From a virus: DNA of 64,000 bases. Shown piece after piece: positions 41,954 to 50,199 of the stretch; within the stretch, counting starts at the first letter, position 1, and the number at the start of each line of letters is the position of its first letter. Position numbers and translations under genes: made by a program. Below the pieces are notes generated by a model. The model saw only the letters and a list, made by a program, of their open reading frames with translations. It did not search any database and was not told the DNA's origin. Location of the stretch: the IMG/VR virus record IMGVR_UViG_3300025133_006719, positions 1 through 64,000 of that record. The stretch is one strand, 5' to 3'.

Positions 41954-43894
41954 ATGAAAAAAAAAGACACCGACACCATACTAACTAACGACTTCTTATC
42001 AAAATATAAAAACAAACAACCGAAATGGGGCTTTAATGGCCTAGGTTATATTGTTTATAAGAGAACATATTCTAGGCCCAAGGAAGATGGAAGCCTTGAA
42101 GAGTGGTCGGAAACCGTAGCTAGATGTATTAAAGGTGCTCAGGAAATAGGAGCAGAATACACAAGGAAAGAGGCTGAAAAACTTTTTGATTTAGTCTTTA
42201 ATCTTAAATGTAATTTTGCTGGGCGTGGGCTCTGGCAGTTAGGGACTTCTACCGTTGATAGATTCGGGGGTAACAGTCTTCTTAACTGTTGGTTCACGGC
42301 CATTAAAAAGCCAGAGGACTTTTGTTTTATATTTGAGAATTTAATGCTGGGCGGCGGAGTTGGTTATTCGATAAGGCGAGAAGATATCCACGAACTTCCA
42401 AGGGTTAAAAGGAATGTCGAAATTTCTGTCAAAAACACAAACGATGCAGACTTTATAGTTCCCGACAGCAGAGAAGGATGGGTTAGGTTATTAAGTAAGG
42501 TCTTAGACGCTCTTTTTGTAACCGGAAAATCCTTCAACTATTCAACCGTTCTCGTTAGAGGCGCAGGGAAACCTATTGGAGGATTTGGAGGAACAGCAAG
42601 TGGGCCGGAAATCTTAGTAGACGGAATAGGGAAAATCATAGGAGTCATTAAGGAACGCGAAGGCAAAAAGCTTCGGAGCATTGACGTTTTAGATGTTGCT
42701 AATATCATTGGCTCTGTTGTCGTCGCTGGGAACGTCAGACGATCTGCAGAAATCGCCCTAGGCGATCCAGACGACTATCTATATATAAAAGCTAAAAGAT
42801 GGGACTTGGGCAATATTCCAAACTGGAGAGCTATGAGCAATAATACCATTTATTGCGACAGCTACGATCATATAGCAGAAGGGGTTTGGGACGGTTACGC
42901 TGGCAATGGAGAGCCTTATGGTTTTTTTAACGTCGCTTTAAGTTCTAAATTTGGAAGGACTGGAGAGAAGGCGAAAGAAAACTGTGAAGGAACAAACCCT
43001 TGCGGGGAAATCTCCTTAGCAGATAAGGAATGTTGCAATCTTGCGGAGCTATACTTAAATAACATAGAATCGAAACAGGAATTGATAGAGTGTTCAAAAC
43101 TTCTCTATAAAACCCAAAAAGCCATATGCGCTTTGCCCTTTATCCATGACGATACAAATAAGATAGTTCATAAAAATTTTAGAATAGGGCAAGGCGTTAC
43201 GGGAATCTGCCAGAGCTTACACGATAAGAAGCTAGAGTGGCTGGGGGATTGCTATGAGGCACTGAAAGCCTACGACAAGGAGTGGAGCAAAAAGCGAGGA
43301 TGGCCGGAAAGCATAAAGCTCACAACAGTTAAGCCTAGTGGCACACTGAGCCTGTTGGCGGGAGCAACACCGGGGGTACATCCATCTTATTCTCAATATT
43401 ATATCCGTCGTGTCAGGATGTCTAGCCAAGATGCCTTAGTCGAGACCTGCAAGGAAATGGGGTACCATATCGAGTTCGTTAAAAACTTTGACGGCTCCCT
43501 TAACCGAGACACTGTGATAGTCGAGTTCCCCTGCGAGTCCGGAAAAGAAGCTGTACTTACAAAAGATATGAAAGCTGTCGATCAATTAGACTTAGTTAAA
43601 AGAATCCAGAAAGAATGGTCTGACAACGCTGTCTCTTGCACTGTCTATTACAAGAAAGAAGAACTACAAGAAATAAAAGATTGGTTGAGAAAGAATTACA
43701 AAAATAATATTAAAAGCGTCTCCTTTTTACTTCACCAAGAGCATGGCTTTGATCAGGCTCCTTACGAAGAAATAGACGAAAAGCGATACAATTCACTTAG
43801 GCTCGGCATCAAGAAGGTATCTGCTGTTAAAGTTGGCAACGGTCACGTTTTAGACGGCCTAGAATGCGATGGCGGAGCTTGCCCCATAAGATAA
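41954..43894 (+). CDS. Class II (B12-dependent) ribonucleoside-triphosphate reductase
   Basis: A 646-residue monomeric adenosylcobalamin-dependent reductase. LLNCWFTAI carries the N-terminal redox Cys, NPCGEISLADKECCN has the thiyl-radical Cys and the Glu of the active site, KPSGTLSLLAGATPGVHP is the phosphate-binding loop, and the C-terminus ends CDGGACPIR with the two shuttle cysteines. It makes dNTPs from NTPs without oxygen dependence. The dUTPase gene follows at once. Confidence 0.93.
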   Translation: MKKKDTDTILTNDFLSKYKNKQPKWGFNGLGYIVYKRTYSRPKEDGSLEEWSETVARCIKGAQEIGAEYTRKEAEKLFDLVFNLKCNFAGRGLWQLGTSTVDRFGGNSLLNCWFTAIKKPEDFCFIFENLMLGGGVGYSIRREDIHELPRVKRNVEISVKNTNDADFIVPDSREGWVRLLSKVLDALFVTGKSFNYSTVLVRGAGKPIGGFGGTASGPEILVDGIGKIIGVIKEREGKKLRSIDVLDVANIIGSVVVAGNVRRSAEIALGDPDDYLYIKAKRWDLGNIPNWRAMSNNTIYCDSYDHIAEGVWDGYAGNGEPYGFFNVALSSKFGRTGEKAKENCEGTNPCGEISLADKECCNLAELYLNNIESKQELIECSKLLYKTQKAICALPFIHDDTNKIVHKNFRIGQGVTGICQSLHDKKLEWLGDCYEALKAYDKEWSKKRGWPESIKLTTVKPSGTLSLLAGATPGVHPSYSQYYIRRVRMSSQDALVETCKEMGYHIEFVKNFDGSLNRDTVIVEFPCESGKEAVLTKDMKAVDQLDLVKRIQKEWSDNAVSCTVYYKKEELQEIKDWLRKNYKNNIKSVSFLLHQEHGFDQAPYEEIDEKRYNSLRLGIKKVSAVKVGNGHVLDGLECDGGACPIR

Positions 43895-43917
43895 TGGAAT
43901 ACAAAGGACTAAAAGCA

Positions 43918-44340
43918 ATGAAAATAAACGCACTAAAACTTCACCCTGACGCAATACTTCCAACTCAAGGAGCGCCGTTTGATGCTGGGTATGATCTAAC
44001 CAGCGTAGAACAGAAGGAAATTCCACCTATGGGAAGAACTGTTGTTCCTACTGGGATATCAATGGAGATTCCAGAAGGGTTCTACGGAAGAGTTGCTCCC
44101 AGAAGTGGACTTGCCGTTAAGAAAGGGATAGACGTTTTGGCAGGTGTAATAGATTCTGGTTACAGGAATGAAATCGGAGTGGTTTTGATTAATTTAGGAG
44201 ACTCATCCGTCACACTTCCCGCAGGAACAAGGATTGCTCAAATTATAATAGAGAAATGTCACGAGGTAGAATGGAACGACGTAGAAGAGCTGGCTGCATC
44301 CAATAGGGGACAAGGGGGCTTTGGAAGTACTGGCGTATGA
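43918..44340 (+). CDS. dut: dUTPase
   Basis: A 140-residue trimeric dUTPase with the five motifs in order: AGYDL, PRSGLAVKKGI, GVIDSGYRNEIGVV, RIAQIII and RGQGGFGSTG. It hydrolyses dUTP to dUMP, fuel for ThyX. I use the ATG at 43918, preceded by AAAGGA; an ATG at 43894 overlapping the reductase stop is the alternative. Confidence 0.93.
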   Translation: MKINALKLHPDAILPTQGAPFDAGYDLTSVEQKEIPPMGRTVVPTGISMEIPEGFYGRVAPRSGLAVKKGIDVLAGVIDSGYRNEIGVVLINLGDSSVTLPAGTRIAQIIIEKCHEVEWNDVEELAASNRGQGGFGSTGV

Positions 44341-44394
44341 AGCTGTATTAATATGTGAAGCTTGTCAGCAGTCCATTCGTCAAACATTAAACCT

Positions 44395-44619
44395 ATGAAG
44401 AATAAGGTAATTATAAGCTGGAATAGCAAGAACGGTGTGGTAATGGGTGTTAAACTTGAAGAAGGCGTGGATATTCAAGCTATTGAAGATGAGCTGAATA
44501 GCGAAAACCCCAAAGACCCAACTAAACTTTTGTCTAAATATATGTCACAGGAAGATTTAGACTTCTTTAACCCCGTGGACGTAGAGACATCTGGATACAG
44601 AATTAAAAGGTTAGACTGA
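44395..44619 (+). CDS. Small unknown protein
   Basis: A 74-residue acidic protein started at the ATG at 44395 (MKNKVIISW); the frame is open from 44362 with TTG. Two beta strands then acidic helix. No family recognised. Confidence 0.5.
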   Translation: MKNKVIISWNSKNGVVMGVKLEEGVDIQAIEDELNSENPKDPTKLLSKYMSQEDLDFFNPVDVETSGYRIKRLD

Positions 44620-44621
44620 TA

Positions 44622-45218
44622 ATGGGAATGTTTGACGACATAATCGTACCGAAGTCCTACCTTAGAGGTATCCTAACGAAACAGCAGGAGAAGTTAATCA
44701 AGAATGACAACTACCAAACCAAGTGTTTAGAGAACTCTCTTTGCATTTACAAAGTTTACAGACATAAGCTTTATAAGAGCGACAAGCACCTTCCTCATAT
44801 CGAGGGGAAAAAGAAGTGGGTTTTTACCCCTCATACTGGCGCGGTTAGTTTTTATGAAAACTTCGAAAACGACAAAGGAGATTCTTACTGGGTTGAATTT
44901 ATCTTTACTTTTGTTGAAGGGGTTGTAGACACAAAACTTTTAGTTAGGTTTGAGGTTTCCAGAACTGCCGAAGAAAAAGAAGAAGCGGATAAAGAATGGA
45001 AAGCTAAAAAGAAGACGAGAGACGCCTTCCGTAAAACACTAAAGTACAAAATATTTAATTTTCTGCAAGGCGTTCTTTTTTATTTGGGTACTTGGGCGAT
45101 GAAACAGACAGTAACCCCAACAAATCAAGAAACTGAGCCGGTAAAGAGACACTTAAAAAAGCATGAGAAAGCTCGGAAAACCGCCCAAAAAAAGAAGCTT
45201 CCCAAGTCAAAAGTATAA
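44622..45218 (+). CDS. MGMFD-type conserved phage protein
   Basis: A 198-residue protein. The N-terminus MGMFDDIIVPKSYL with a later YQTKCLENSLCIYKV is typical of a widespread phage protein group starting MGMFD. A Lys-rich C-terminal tail follows one mildly hydrophobic stretch near residue 150. Function unknown. Confidence 0.65.
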   Translation: MGMFDDIIVPKSYLRGILTKQQEKLIKNDNYQTKCLENSLCIYKVYRHKLYKSDKHLPHIEGKKKWVFTPHTGAVSFYENFENDKGDSYWVEFIFTFVEGVVDTKLLVRFEVSRTAEEKEEADKEWKAKKKTRDAFRKTLKYKIFNFLQGVLFYLGTWAMKQTVTPTNQETEPVKRHLKKHEKARKTAQKKKLPKSKV

Positions 45219-45417
45219 AGAGCTGTACCGAGAATGCCCTCCTATTCCGGGTCCCACCTGCCCTCACATAGACAAAGCGCAGCAGTATCTAGAGGAATTA
45301 AGAGATCAAAATGAAGCCCTGAGAGACGTTGGCAAGTATTGGCGTGAGATAAGCATGGACTTACTTCAAGAGACTTGTGATCTTAATAGATACATAGCTA
45401 CGCTAGAAAAAGAGTAA
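45163..45417 (+). CDS. GPTCPxID-type small coiled-coil phage protein
   Basis: An 84-residue protein overlapping its neighbour by 56 bp in another frame. CPPIPGPTCPHIDKAQQYLE is a short Cys/Pro motif followed by a coiled coil (LEELRDQNEALRDVGKYW). I have seen GPTCPxID paired with MGMFD proteins in other phages, which supports both. Function unknown. Confidence 0.6.
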   Translation: MRKLGKPPKKRSFPSQKYKELYRECPPIPGPTCPHIDKAQQYLEELRDQNEALRDVGKYWREISMDLLQETCDLNRYIATLEKE

Positions 45418-45426
45418 GTGTAATGT
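45418..45426 (+). promoter_or_regulatory. GTGTAAT-type putative late promoter
   Basis: GTGTAATGT, six bases before the ATG at 45433. Confidence 0.45.
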
Positions 45427-45432
45427 TATAGT

Positions 45433-46122
45433 ATGAAAAAGTTAATATTGATACTCTTTACCGTCAGTCTTCACGCTGGGGAGACGAACACATATAACAA
45501 CATAGTGACAAGGAATGCCTTTAACTTAACAAGTAAAGCGCCCACTCCACTTTTGCCACCAGTTAGTGAAATTTTAGCTCCAAGTGTTTTTATGACCGGT
45601 ATTACTAGGTGGAACGGAACCAATAAGGTCCATCTTGTTCTTAGAGGAGTTGGGCAGTCGGACAAATTTGTTTCGCTTGGAGCAAACGAAAGGCAATATA
45701 ATATTGAGGTTAAAAACATACTCAAAGATTCAGCTCTTATTTCATCCAACGGTAACCTCCAGCTACTAAACTTTAAAGCCAACAGACTTCCAAGTATTAT
45801 AACAAAAGCGCCGACAACTAAGAAAACTTCCCTCTCTAGTCGTTATTCACGAGACAGAAAAGAAGAGAGCAAAAGCAACAAAGACAACAAGAATCCCACC
45901 CCTCCTTCCGCTAACGTTGTTAAAGTTCCTTCCCGTAGGCCCGTAGTTGATCCTCGCGTTATAGAAAAAAGCTTAGAGTATTTAGCTAAAACAGAGAATG
46001 ACGACAAGAGAGAGTATGTCTTACAAAGGCTAGAAAGACTTCAAAACGGTCAAGAGAACATAGACAGGAAGATTGACCATAATGAAATGCGTAGGCAGTA
46101 CGACAAACGGAAGGAAAACTAG
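45433..46122 (+). CDS. Exported protein with GspC/PilP-like domain
   Basis: A 229-residue protein with a short signal peptide (residues 1-15, MKKLILILFTVSLHAG). Residues 25-120 look like a GspC/PilP-type small beta domain: TRNAFNL, FMTGITRWNGTNKVHLVLRG, FVSLGANERQYNIEVKNIL. Similar domains in secretion systems hold pilot or secretin partners, and this variant resembles predicted proteins of Verrucomicrobiota. A basic, disordered Ser/Lys/Pro linker and a C-terminal coiled coil follow. It may have been acquired from a host secretion gene; this is inferred. Confidence 0.5.
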   Translation: MKKLILILFTVSLHAGETNTYNNIVTRNAFNLTSKAPTPLLPPVSEILAPSVFMTGITRWNGTNKVHLVLRGVGQSDKFVSLGANERQYNIEVKNILKDSALISSNGNLQLLNFKANRLPSIITKAPTTKKTSLSSRYSRDRKEESKSNKDNKNPTPPSANVVKVPSRRPVVDPRVIEKSLEYLAKTENDDKREYVLQRLERLQNGQENIDRKIDHNEMRRQYDKRKEN

Positions 46123-46292
46123 TGTCCGAATGCTTGGACTGCAAAAAGTCATTTGACGAAATTAGCTTGACTTGGGTGCCCCAACGTGGTAAATTGGTTC
46201 TTCTATGTGATGAATGCAATGATAACCGCGAAAGAGAACGTAAAGATAGTCCAAAAGAGCTGGGGACGAGAAATATGGATGGCCAACAATGA
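46122..46292 (+). CDS. 56-residue zinc-ribbon protein overlapping the cupin gene
   Basis: GTG at 46122-46124 overlaps the preceding TAG. CLDCKKSF and LLCDECND form a C-x2-C...C-x2-C ribbon, followed by a basic tail that runs in a different frame over the first 80 bases of the cupin gene. The four-Cys pattern and perfect coupling to the upstream stop argue for a real gene. A CCCC-type promoter lies inside it. Confidence 0.55.
   Translation: MSECLDCKKSFDEISLTWVPQRGKLVLLCDECNDNRERERKDSPKELGTRNMDGQQ
46167..46195 (+). promoter_or_regulatory. CCCC-type phage promoter for cupin gene
   Basis: TTGACT, 17 bp spacer with GCCCCA at 46178-46183, TAAATT at 46190-46195. The ATG at 46210 is 14 bases further. 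Confidence 0.55.
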
Positions 46293-46581
46293 GAAGGAGA
46301 ACTATTGCGGAAAGATCCTAGAGATATTTCCCGGAAATTCTACTTCCTTACATTTTCACTCTTTAAAGCATGAGACTTTTTATGTCTTAGAGGGTCGCTT
46401 ACAAGTAAATACGGTAGACACACAAACAACCGAAGTTACTGAGAATTATATAGAAGAAGGAGAATCGTTTTCCTTAAATAGGCTTATCCCCCATAAGCTG
46501 ATAGCTGGAGATAACCTTGTTAAGTTCGTGGAGATAAGCACCCACCACAAAGATGAGGATAGCTATAGAGTAATCCGCTAA
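46210..46581 (+). CDS. Cupin, mannose-6-phosphate isomerase type II-like
   Basis: A 123-residue single-domain cupin (MPI2-like). KSWGREIW, CGKILEIFPGNSTSLHFHS and KHETFYVLEGRL fit the C-terminal domain of mannose-6-phosphate isomerases, with HFH and the later Glu/His as metal ligands. It could feed the GDP-mannose needed by Gmd. Started at the ATG at 46210; a later ATG at 46279 would cut off the conserved KSWG. Confidence 0.7.
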   Translation: MNAMITAKENVKIVQKSWGREIWMANNEKENYCGKILEIFPGNSTSLHFHSLKHETFYVLEGRLQVNTVDTQTTEVTENYIEEGESFSLNRLIPHKLIAGDNLVKFVEISTHHKDEDSYRVIR

Positions 46582-46585
46582 TAAA

Positions 46586-47185
46586 ATGAATATAACGAAG
46601 TCTATCAGGCTTAACAACAGTCAGCTAAAAGATTTAGCCCAAGTAGGTAAAAGCAGGCATGAAGCTAAAGATATATCATTTAGAAACGCAAGCAAACACG
46701 GAAGCTTCAAAAAATATAAGACTAACAAAGTAGTCAACTTGTACAACTTAGAGGTAACTGAAAGACACATCCCCCATATAGCTGGCGTTATTGGAGAGTA
46801 TGCTTACGGAAAGTTTATAGGCGAAGATATAGATAGGAAGATATACTCCGTAAGAGATGATGGCGTAGATTTCAAGAACGGAGCAGAAGTTAAGACTTCA
46901 ACATTTTACGGCGGCTCATGGGGAGAGACAGAGCTTAAAATACCCAAAAGGGAGTATCTAGAAAGGAGCCCAAAATTATACATTTTAGCGAGACTAAGCT
47001 CGGAGATTTTAGTAAAGTCTCCCCCTTTCTTAATGGTGGAAATATTAGGTCAAATATCAAGTGGCAAATTTGAGTCTATTAAAGAGGTGAAGCAATACAT
47101 AGGAGGTGGCCCCGTCAATTACGTAGTTGGAGCGAGTCGCCTTGACCCGGTTTCCCCAATAGAAGAACATTGGTATTTTAAGTGA
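46586..47185 (+). CDS. PD-(D/E)XK-like nuclease
   Basis: A 199-residue protein. IGEYAYGKF, RDDGVDFKNGAEVKTSTF and YILARLSSEI fit a restriction-type PD-(D/E)XK core, with Asp-x(n)-Glu-x-Lys as catalytic residues. It may be a DNA-processing or host-DNA-degrading enzyme. Moderately supported. Confidence 0.6.
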   Translation: MNITKSIRLNNSQLKDLAQVGKSRHEAKDISFRNASKHGSFKKYKTNKVVNLYNLEVTERHIPHIAGVIGEYAYGKFIGEDIDRKIYSVRDDGVDFKNGAEVKTSTFYGGSWGETELKIPKREYLERSPKLYILARLSSEILVKSPPFLMVEILGQISSGKFESIKEVKQYIGGGPVNYVVGASRLDPVSPIEEHWYFK

Positions 47186-47661
47186 TGAAATTAGCAATAG
47201 TTAGTGGTGGATTTGATCCCGTCCATGTCGGGCATTTAGAATGTTTCGAAAAGGCTAAAAGCATGGCCGATCATTTGTTTGTGATAGTCAATGATGATAA
47301 GTTCCTAGAACGTAAAAAAGGTAAGGCGTTCATGAATTGGCGGGAGAGATTAACAATAACACAAGCTTTTAAGCCGGTTACAATGGCTCTTCTATCTATC
47401 GACGATGACGATACCGTTTGTAAGACCTTGGAGTGGATCAACAGCGTTTTCAAAGATAGATACGACAAGATAGCGTTCTGCAACGGAGGGGATAGAACTA
47501 TCGACGCCGAAAAGCCAGAGCATAAACTCTGTCTAGATTTAGGGATTAAGCCTATCTACGGCTTAGGAGATAAAATACAAAGCAGCAGTTGGTTAACCTC
47601 GGGGAGCGAACAAGCTCCAGCCCAAGAACGCCAGTCTAATGCGGGGAGCCTATTCTTTTAA
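47182..47661 (+). CDS. HldE-type nucleotidyltransferase domain as a separate protein
   Basis: A 159-residue cytidylyltransferase-fold protein: IVSGGFDPVHVGHLECF contains the HxGH motif, then VIVNDDKFLERKKGKAF and FCNGGDRTID, matching the adenylyltransferase half of HldE/RfaE. The kinase-like half is a separate gene at 48038. Together they could make an activated heptose. Confidence 0.75.
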   Translation: MMKLAIVSGGFDPVHVGHLECFEKAKSMADHLFVIVNDDKFLERKKGKAFMNWRERLTITQAFKPVTMALLSIDDDDTVCKTLEWINSVFKDRYDKIAFCNGGDRTIDAEKPEHKLCLDLGIKPIYGLGDKIQSSSWLTSGSEQAPAQERQSNAGSLFF

Positions 47662-47712
47662 AACAAATTTTATAGGATCGTATTCTATAATTAGTAAAAC
47701 AAAATAAACATT

Positions 47713-47943
47713 ATGAGTGACTTCTTAAGTTATAAATATATGATAACTCCGGGAATCTTAAAGATTCTGAGTTATATCGCTATGGTCGGTTGTGTTATCG
47801 CTGGCATATTTACGGCATTCGTCGAGCCAGTTAGCGGCATCGGTATGATTGTTCTTGGGCCAATATTGGCGCGTATATATACCGAGTTGATGCTGGTTAT
47901 GTTCGAGATACACAATGAGCTTAAAAAACTGAACGACAAGTAA
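47713..47943 (+). CDS. DUF4282-like small membrane protein
   Basis: A 76-residue protein with two transmembrane segments (about 17-35 and 42-58) and the DUF4282 traits KYMITPGILKILSYI and RIYTELMLVMFEIHNEL. Function unknown. TATAAT lies 20 bases before the ATG. Confidence 0.7.
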   Translation: MSDFLSYKYMITPGILKILSYIAMVGCVIAGIFTAFVEPVSGIGMIVLGPILARIYTELMLVMFEIHNELKKLNDK

Positions 47944-47951
47944 AGTGCTCT

Positions 47952-48028
47952 GCCCCGATAGCTCAATTGGACAGAGCATCTGCCTTCTAAGCAGAGGGTT
48001 TCTGGTTCGAGTCCAGATCGGGGTACCA
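47952..48028 (+). tRNA. tRNA-Arg (anticodon UCU)
   Basis: A full cloverleaf: acceptor GCCCCGA with TCGGGGT, D-stem GCTC/GAGC, anticodon stem TCTGC/GCAGA with loop CTTCTAA, T-arm TCTGG-TTCGAGT-CCAGA, encoded CCA. UCU reads AGA/AGG, which are used heavily in the genes around it, so it probably boosts their translation. The first pair is G-U. The CCA overlaps the leader of the kinase-like gene. Confidence 0.95.
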
Positions 48029-48037
48029 TGTATATAA

Positions 48038-48901
48038 ATGATTATGGACCAAACGCCAGAAGATAACAAAGTTCACAATTCTGAAAATTCAGAAGTATTA
48101 GTCGTCGGCGAAAGCTGTAAGGACGTTTTCACCTACGGCTACGCAACGAGGCTCTGCCCAGACGTTCCAGCGCCGGTTTTCAAACCCGTGAGCGACACGG
48201 AAGGGATGGGCATGGCTGGTAACGTTTTTCTAAACCTAGAAGGGTTGGGGATAGAGTGCGACATCCTAACCAACAGGAGAGACTGCCAGAAACATAGGTA
48301 TGTAGACATGAAAACAAACCACACATTACTTAGGGTAGACACCAACGATGATATACCAAGAGTACCTGACCGCTGGCTAAAAGGCTACGACCTCTCCAAA
48401 TACAAAGCTATAGTCGTAGCTGACTACGGCAAAGGGTTCTTAGAGGAAGAGGATATAAAATATTTATGCGATAATCATGACAAAGTCTTTTTAGACACCA
48501 AGAAGGTCTTGGGAGATTATTGCGCCAATGTTAAATTTATTAAAATAAACAAACCAGAGTATGACGCAATTAAAGATAAAATCAACCTAGAAGACTGGGT
48601 AGAGAAGTTAATAGTAACGCTTGGAGACTTTGGATGCACCCACTTAAAGGTAGACTCAAAATCTAAATATTATTTTAAATCTCACCCAATTGAAGACCCA
48701 TCGGACATAATAGACTTATCTGGAGCTGGGGATTCTTTTCAGGCTGGTTTGGTATTTAAATACCTAGAAACGGAAGACATTGATCAGGCGTTAAATTTCG
48801 CTAACATAACAGCCAACGACGCTGTTCGAAAGAAAGGTGTTAGTGTAATTAAGAAAGAAGGAGAAAATAATGAAGAAGTCGACAAAAGGCAAGAAAGTTG
48901 A
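48038..48901 (+). CDS. HldE-type sugar kinase (PfkB fold)
   Basis: A 287-residue PfkB-family kinase: VLVVGESCKDVFTYG, RLCPDVPAPVF, GMAGNVFLNLEGLG, VADYGKGF and DLSGAGDSFQAG (anion hole and catalytic Asp). It lines up with the heptose-7-phosphate kinase half of HldE. The nucleotidyltransferase half lies 0.4 kb upstream beyond a membrane-protein gene and the tRNA. TATATAAAT stands just before the ATG. Confidence 0.8.
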   Translation: MIMDQTPEDNKVHNSENSEVLVVGESCKDVFTYGYATRLCPDVPAPVFKPVSDTEGMGMAGNVFLNLEGLGIECDILTNRRDCQKHRYVDMKTNHTLLRVDTNDDIPRVPDRWLKGYDLSKYKAIVVADYGKGFLEEEDIKYLCDNHDKVFLDTKKVLGDYCANVKFIKINKPEYDAIKDKINLEDWVEKLIVTLGDFGCTHLKVDSKSKYYFKSHPIEDPSDIIDLSGAGDSFQAGLVFKYLETEDIDQALNFANITANDAVRKKGVSVIKKEGENNEEVDKRQES

Positions 48902-49052
48902 TGTTGAGCTTGAGGCTATGAAGCAGGAGATTATCTCCATGATCCAAAACACCACCGATAAAGTCAAGGTAAGTAGAGCTTACGAGTGCCTAACGGGCTA
49001 CGCAACTCAAAGCCACCCAACTAACTCATCTCAAATAAGAGTAATAACATAA
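48870..49052 (+). CDS. Small helical unknown protein
   Basis: A 60-residue, Lys-rich helical protein starting inside the kinase gene, with GGAG eight bases before its ATG. No family recognised. Confidence 0.5.
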   Translation: MKKSTKGKKVDVELEAMKQEIISMIQNTTDKVKVSRAYECLTGYATQSHPTNSSQIRVIT

Positions 49053-49065
49053 ACGACGACATGAC

Positions 49066-49275
49066 ATGGAAGTAAAGAGTAATGAATTAATCCAGTTTGT
49101 TAACTTTATAAACGAATGTTGTGAGGTCATACCAGACGAAGAGGTTGCTGATTGGATACATAAGCCGCACCCAGATTTAAATATGGAGTCGCCCTTTAAC
49201 CTTTTTAAAGAGAACGAGATAGAAAGAGTCTTAAGACTATTGTATTTTATAGAAATGGACGAAGCAGACAAATGA
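49066..49275 (+). CDS. DUF2384-like (Xre/MbcA/ParS toxin-binding) domain protein
   Basis: A 69-residue protein resembling the toxin-binding domain of MbcA/ParS/Xre antitoxins: EEVADWIHKPHPDLNMESPF followed by a helix ending VLRLLYFIEM. No DNA-binding domain and no RES toxin gene is next to it. It might mask or neutralise a host toxin; that is inference. Confidence 0.45.
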   Translation: MEVKSNELIQFVNFINECCEVIPDEEVADWIHKPHPDLNMESPFNLFKENEIERVLRLLYFIEMDEADK

Positions 49276-49814
49276 AAGAAGTATTTCAATTAAGCAGGAA
49301 GGAGGTAATGGCATCAGCCTTATCATTAAATAGCGATTGGGAAGATTCTCCACTAGAAGCGCTCTATGTGGGGGATAGGTCTTTTGCGGTTTTAGACAAA
49401 AGCTGGGTTATAAAAAAAGCCTACCCAGCTTACAAGAAGTGGCTGAATTTCCAAAATATAGATAAATGGAGGAACAATTGGGATTGTGATAATTTCGCCT
49501 ATTCCTTTAAGTCGTTCTTGCAAGTGCTTCACGCCCAGCACAACCCATACACTTTCACAGAAAAGCGTAAAAAGAATGTCGAAAACACGACAGATGCAGA
49601 GTCCGTTGCTGTGAGCGTGATATATTACACTATAAAAAGAAAAGGCAGTAGCTCAATGCATGCTATAAATATGCTCATAGCTACCAATTCCCAAGGGTTC
49701 TTAACGGAAGGTTGTCCCCATCAGTACGGCCCATCTTTTTTTGAGCCAGACGGAGGAGTAGAAGTCAAACTATCAAAAGAAGAGAAAGATTCAATATGTT
49801 ACATAAACTTTTAA
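49272..49814 (+). CDS. Papain-like or transglutaminase-like protein
   Basis: A 180-residue protein with a candidate catalytic set: C72 in NWDCDNFAYSF, H130 in SMHAINMLI and E158 in FFEPDGG, the order of papain-fold peptidases or transglutaminase-like enzymes. AVSVIYYT forms a strand between. Family not certain. It overlaps its upstream neighbour by 4 bp. Confidence 0.5.
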   Translation: MKEVFQLSRKEVMASALSLNSDWEDSPLEALYVGDRSFAVLDKSWVIKKAYPAYKKWLNFQNIDKWRNNWDCDNFAYSFKSFLQVLHAQHNPYTFTEKRKKNVENTTDAESVAVSVIYYTIKRKGSSSMHAINMLIATNSQGFLTEGCPHQYGPSFFEPDGGVEVKLSKEEKDSICYINF

Positions 49815-49819
49815 TTAAA

Positions 49820-49927
49820 ATGTTCGGCCTAAAGGGTAAAGTCGAATCCGAGATAAAGAAAGAGATCTTTATAAAGCCGGAGTATAAATGGATATACAAC
49901 ACTAATAAAACAAACGATGCCAAATAA
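49820..49927 (+). CDS. Possible 35-residue peptide
   Basis: ATG at 49820 to TAA at 49925-49927, Lys-rich and hydrophilic, five bases after the previous stop. It fills the 100-base gap and overlaps the start of the next gene. Nothing recognised. Confidence 0.3.
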   Translation: MFGLKGKVESEIKKEIFIKPEYKWIYNTNKTNDAK

Positions 49928-50195
49928 TGAAACAAAAAGCGGCCAAATCCTCGGTAAAGATTTGGTCAAACGTTCATTCGGTTTTTTTGCCGGTAGTGAG
50001 TCTCTTGTCGGTAATAATTTACTACTTACTGGTTTTAGGCATATCACTGATTGTATTGGTATTCTCAGACAAGCGTATGAGGAGAGCCTTCATAATCTTA
50101 CTATTGTTTACGTTTGTGATTCTCTGGATCTTAAGTTAGGGAATATCAACAAGCGGGTTCCCTTGAGGACGACTTTTGATGTAATATATAAGTAA
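49917..50195 (+). CDS. Unknown soluble phage protein
   Basis: A 92-residue protein with SGQILGKDLVKRSFGFFAGS and LLLTGFRHITDCIGILRQ segments. Codon positions show the RNY bias of real genes. A second frame (49927-50139) encodes a hydrophobic peptide but lacks that bias. A GCCAAATAA repeat lies at its start. Function unknown. Confidence 0.55.
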   Translation: MPNNETKSGQILGKDLVKRSFGFFAGSESLVGNNLLLTGFRHITDCIGILRQAYEESLHNLTIVYVCDSLDLKLGNINKRVPLRTTFDVIYK

Positions 50196-50199
50196 GGAC

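Noticed and set aside
49927-50139. 70-residue two-TM holin-like ORF
   Set aside because: It overlaps the 49917 gene in another frame; codon-position composition favours the 49917 frame and the hydrophobicity can arise from out-of-frame reading. It remains possible as an overlapping gene.
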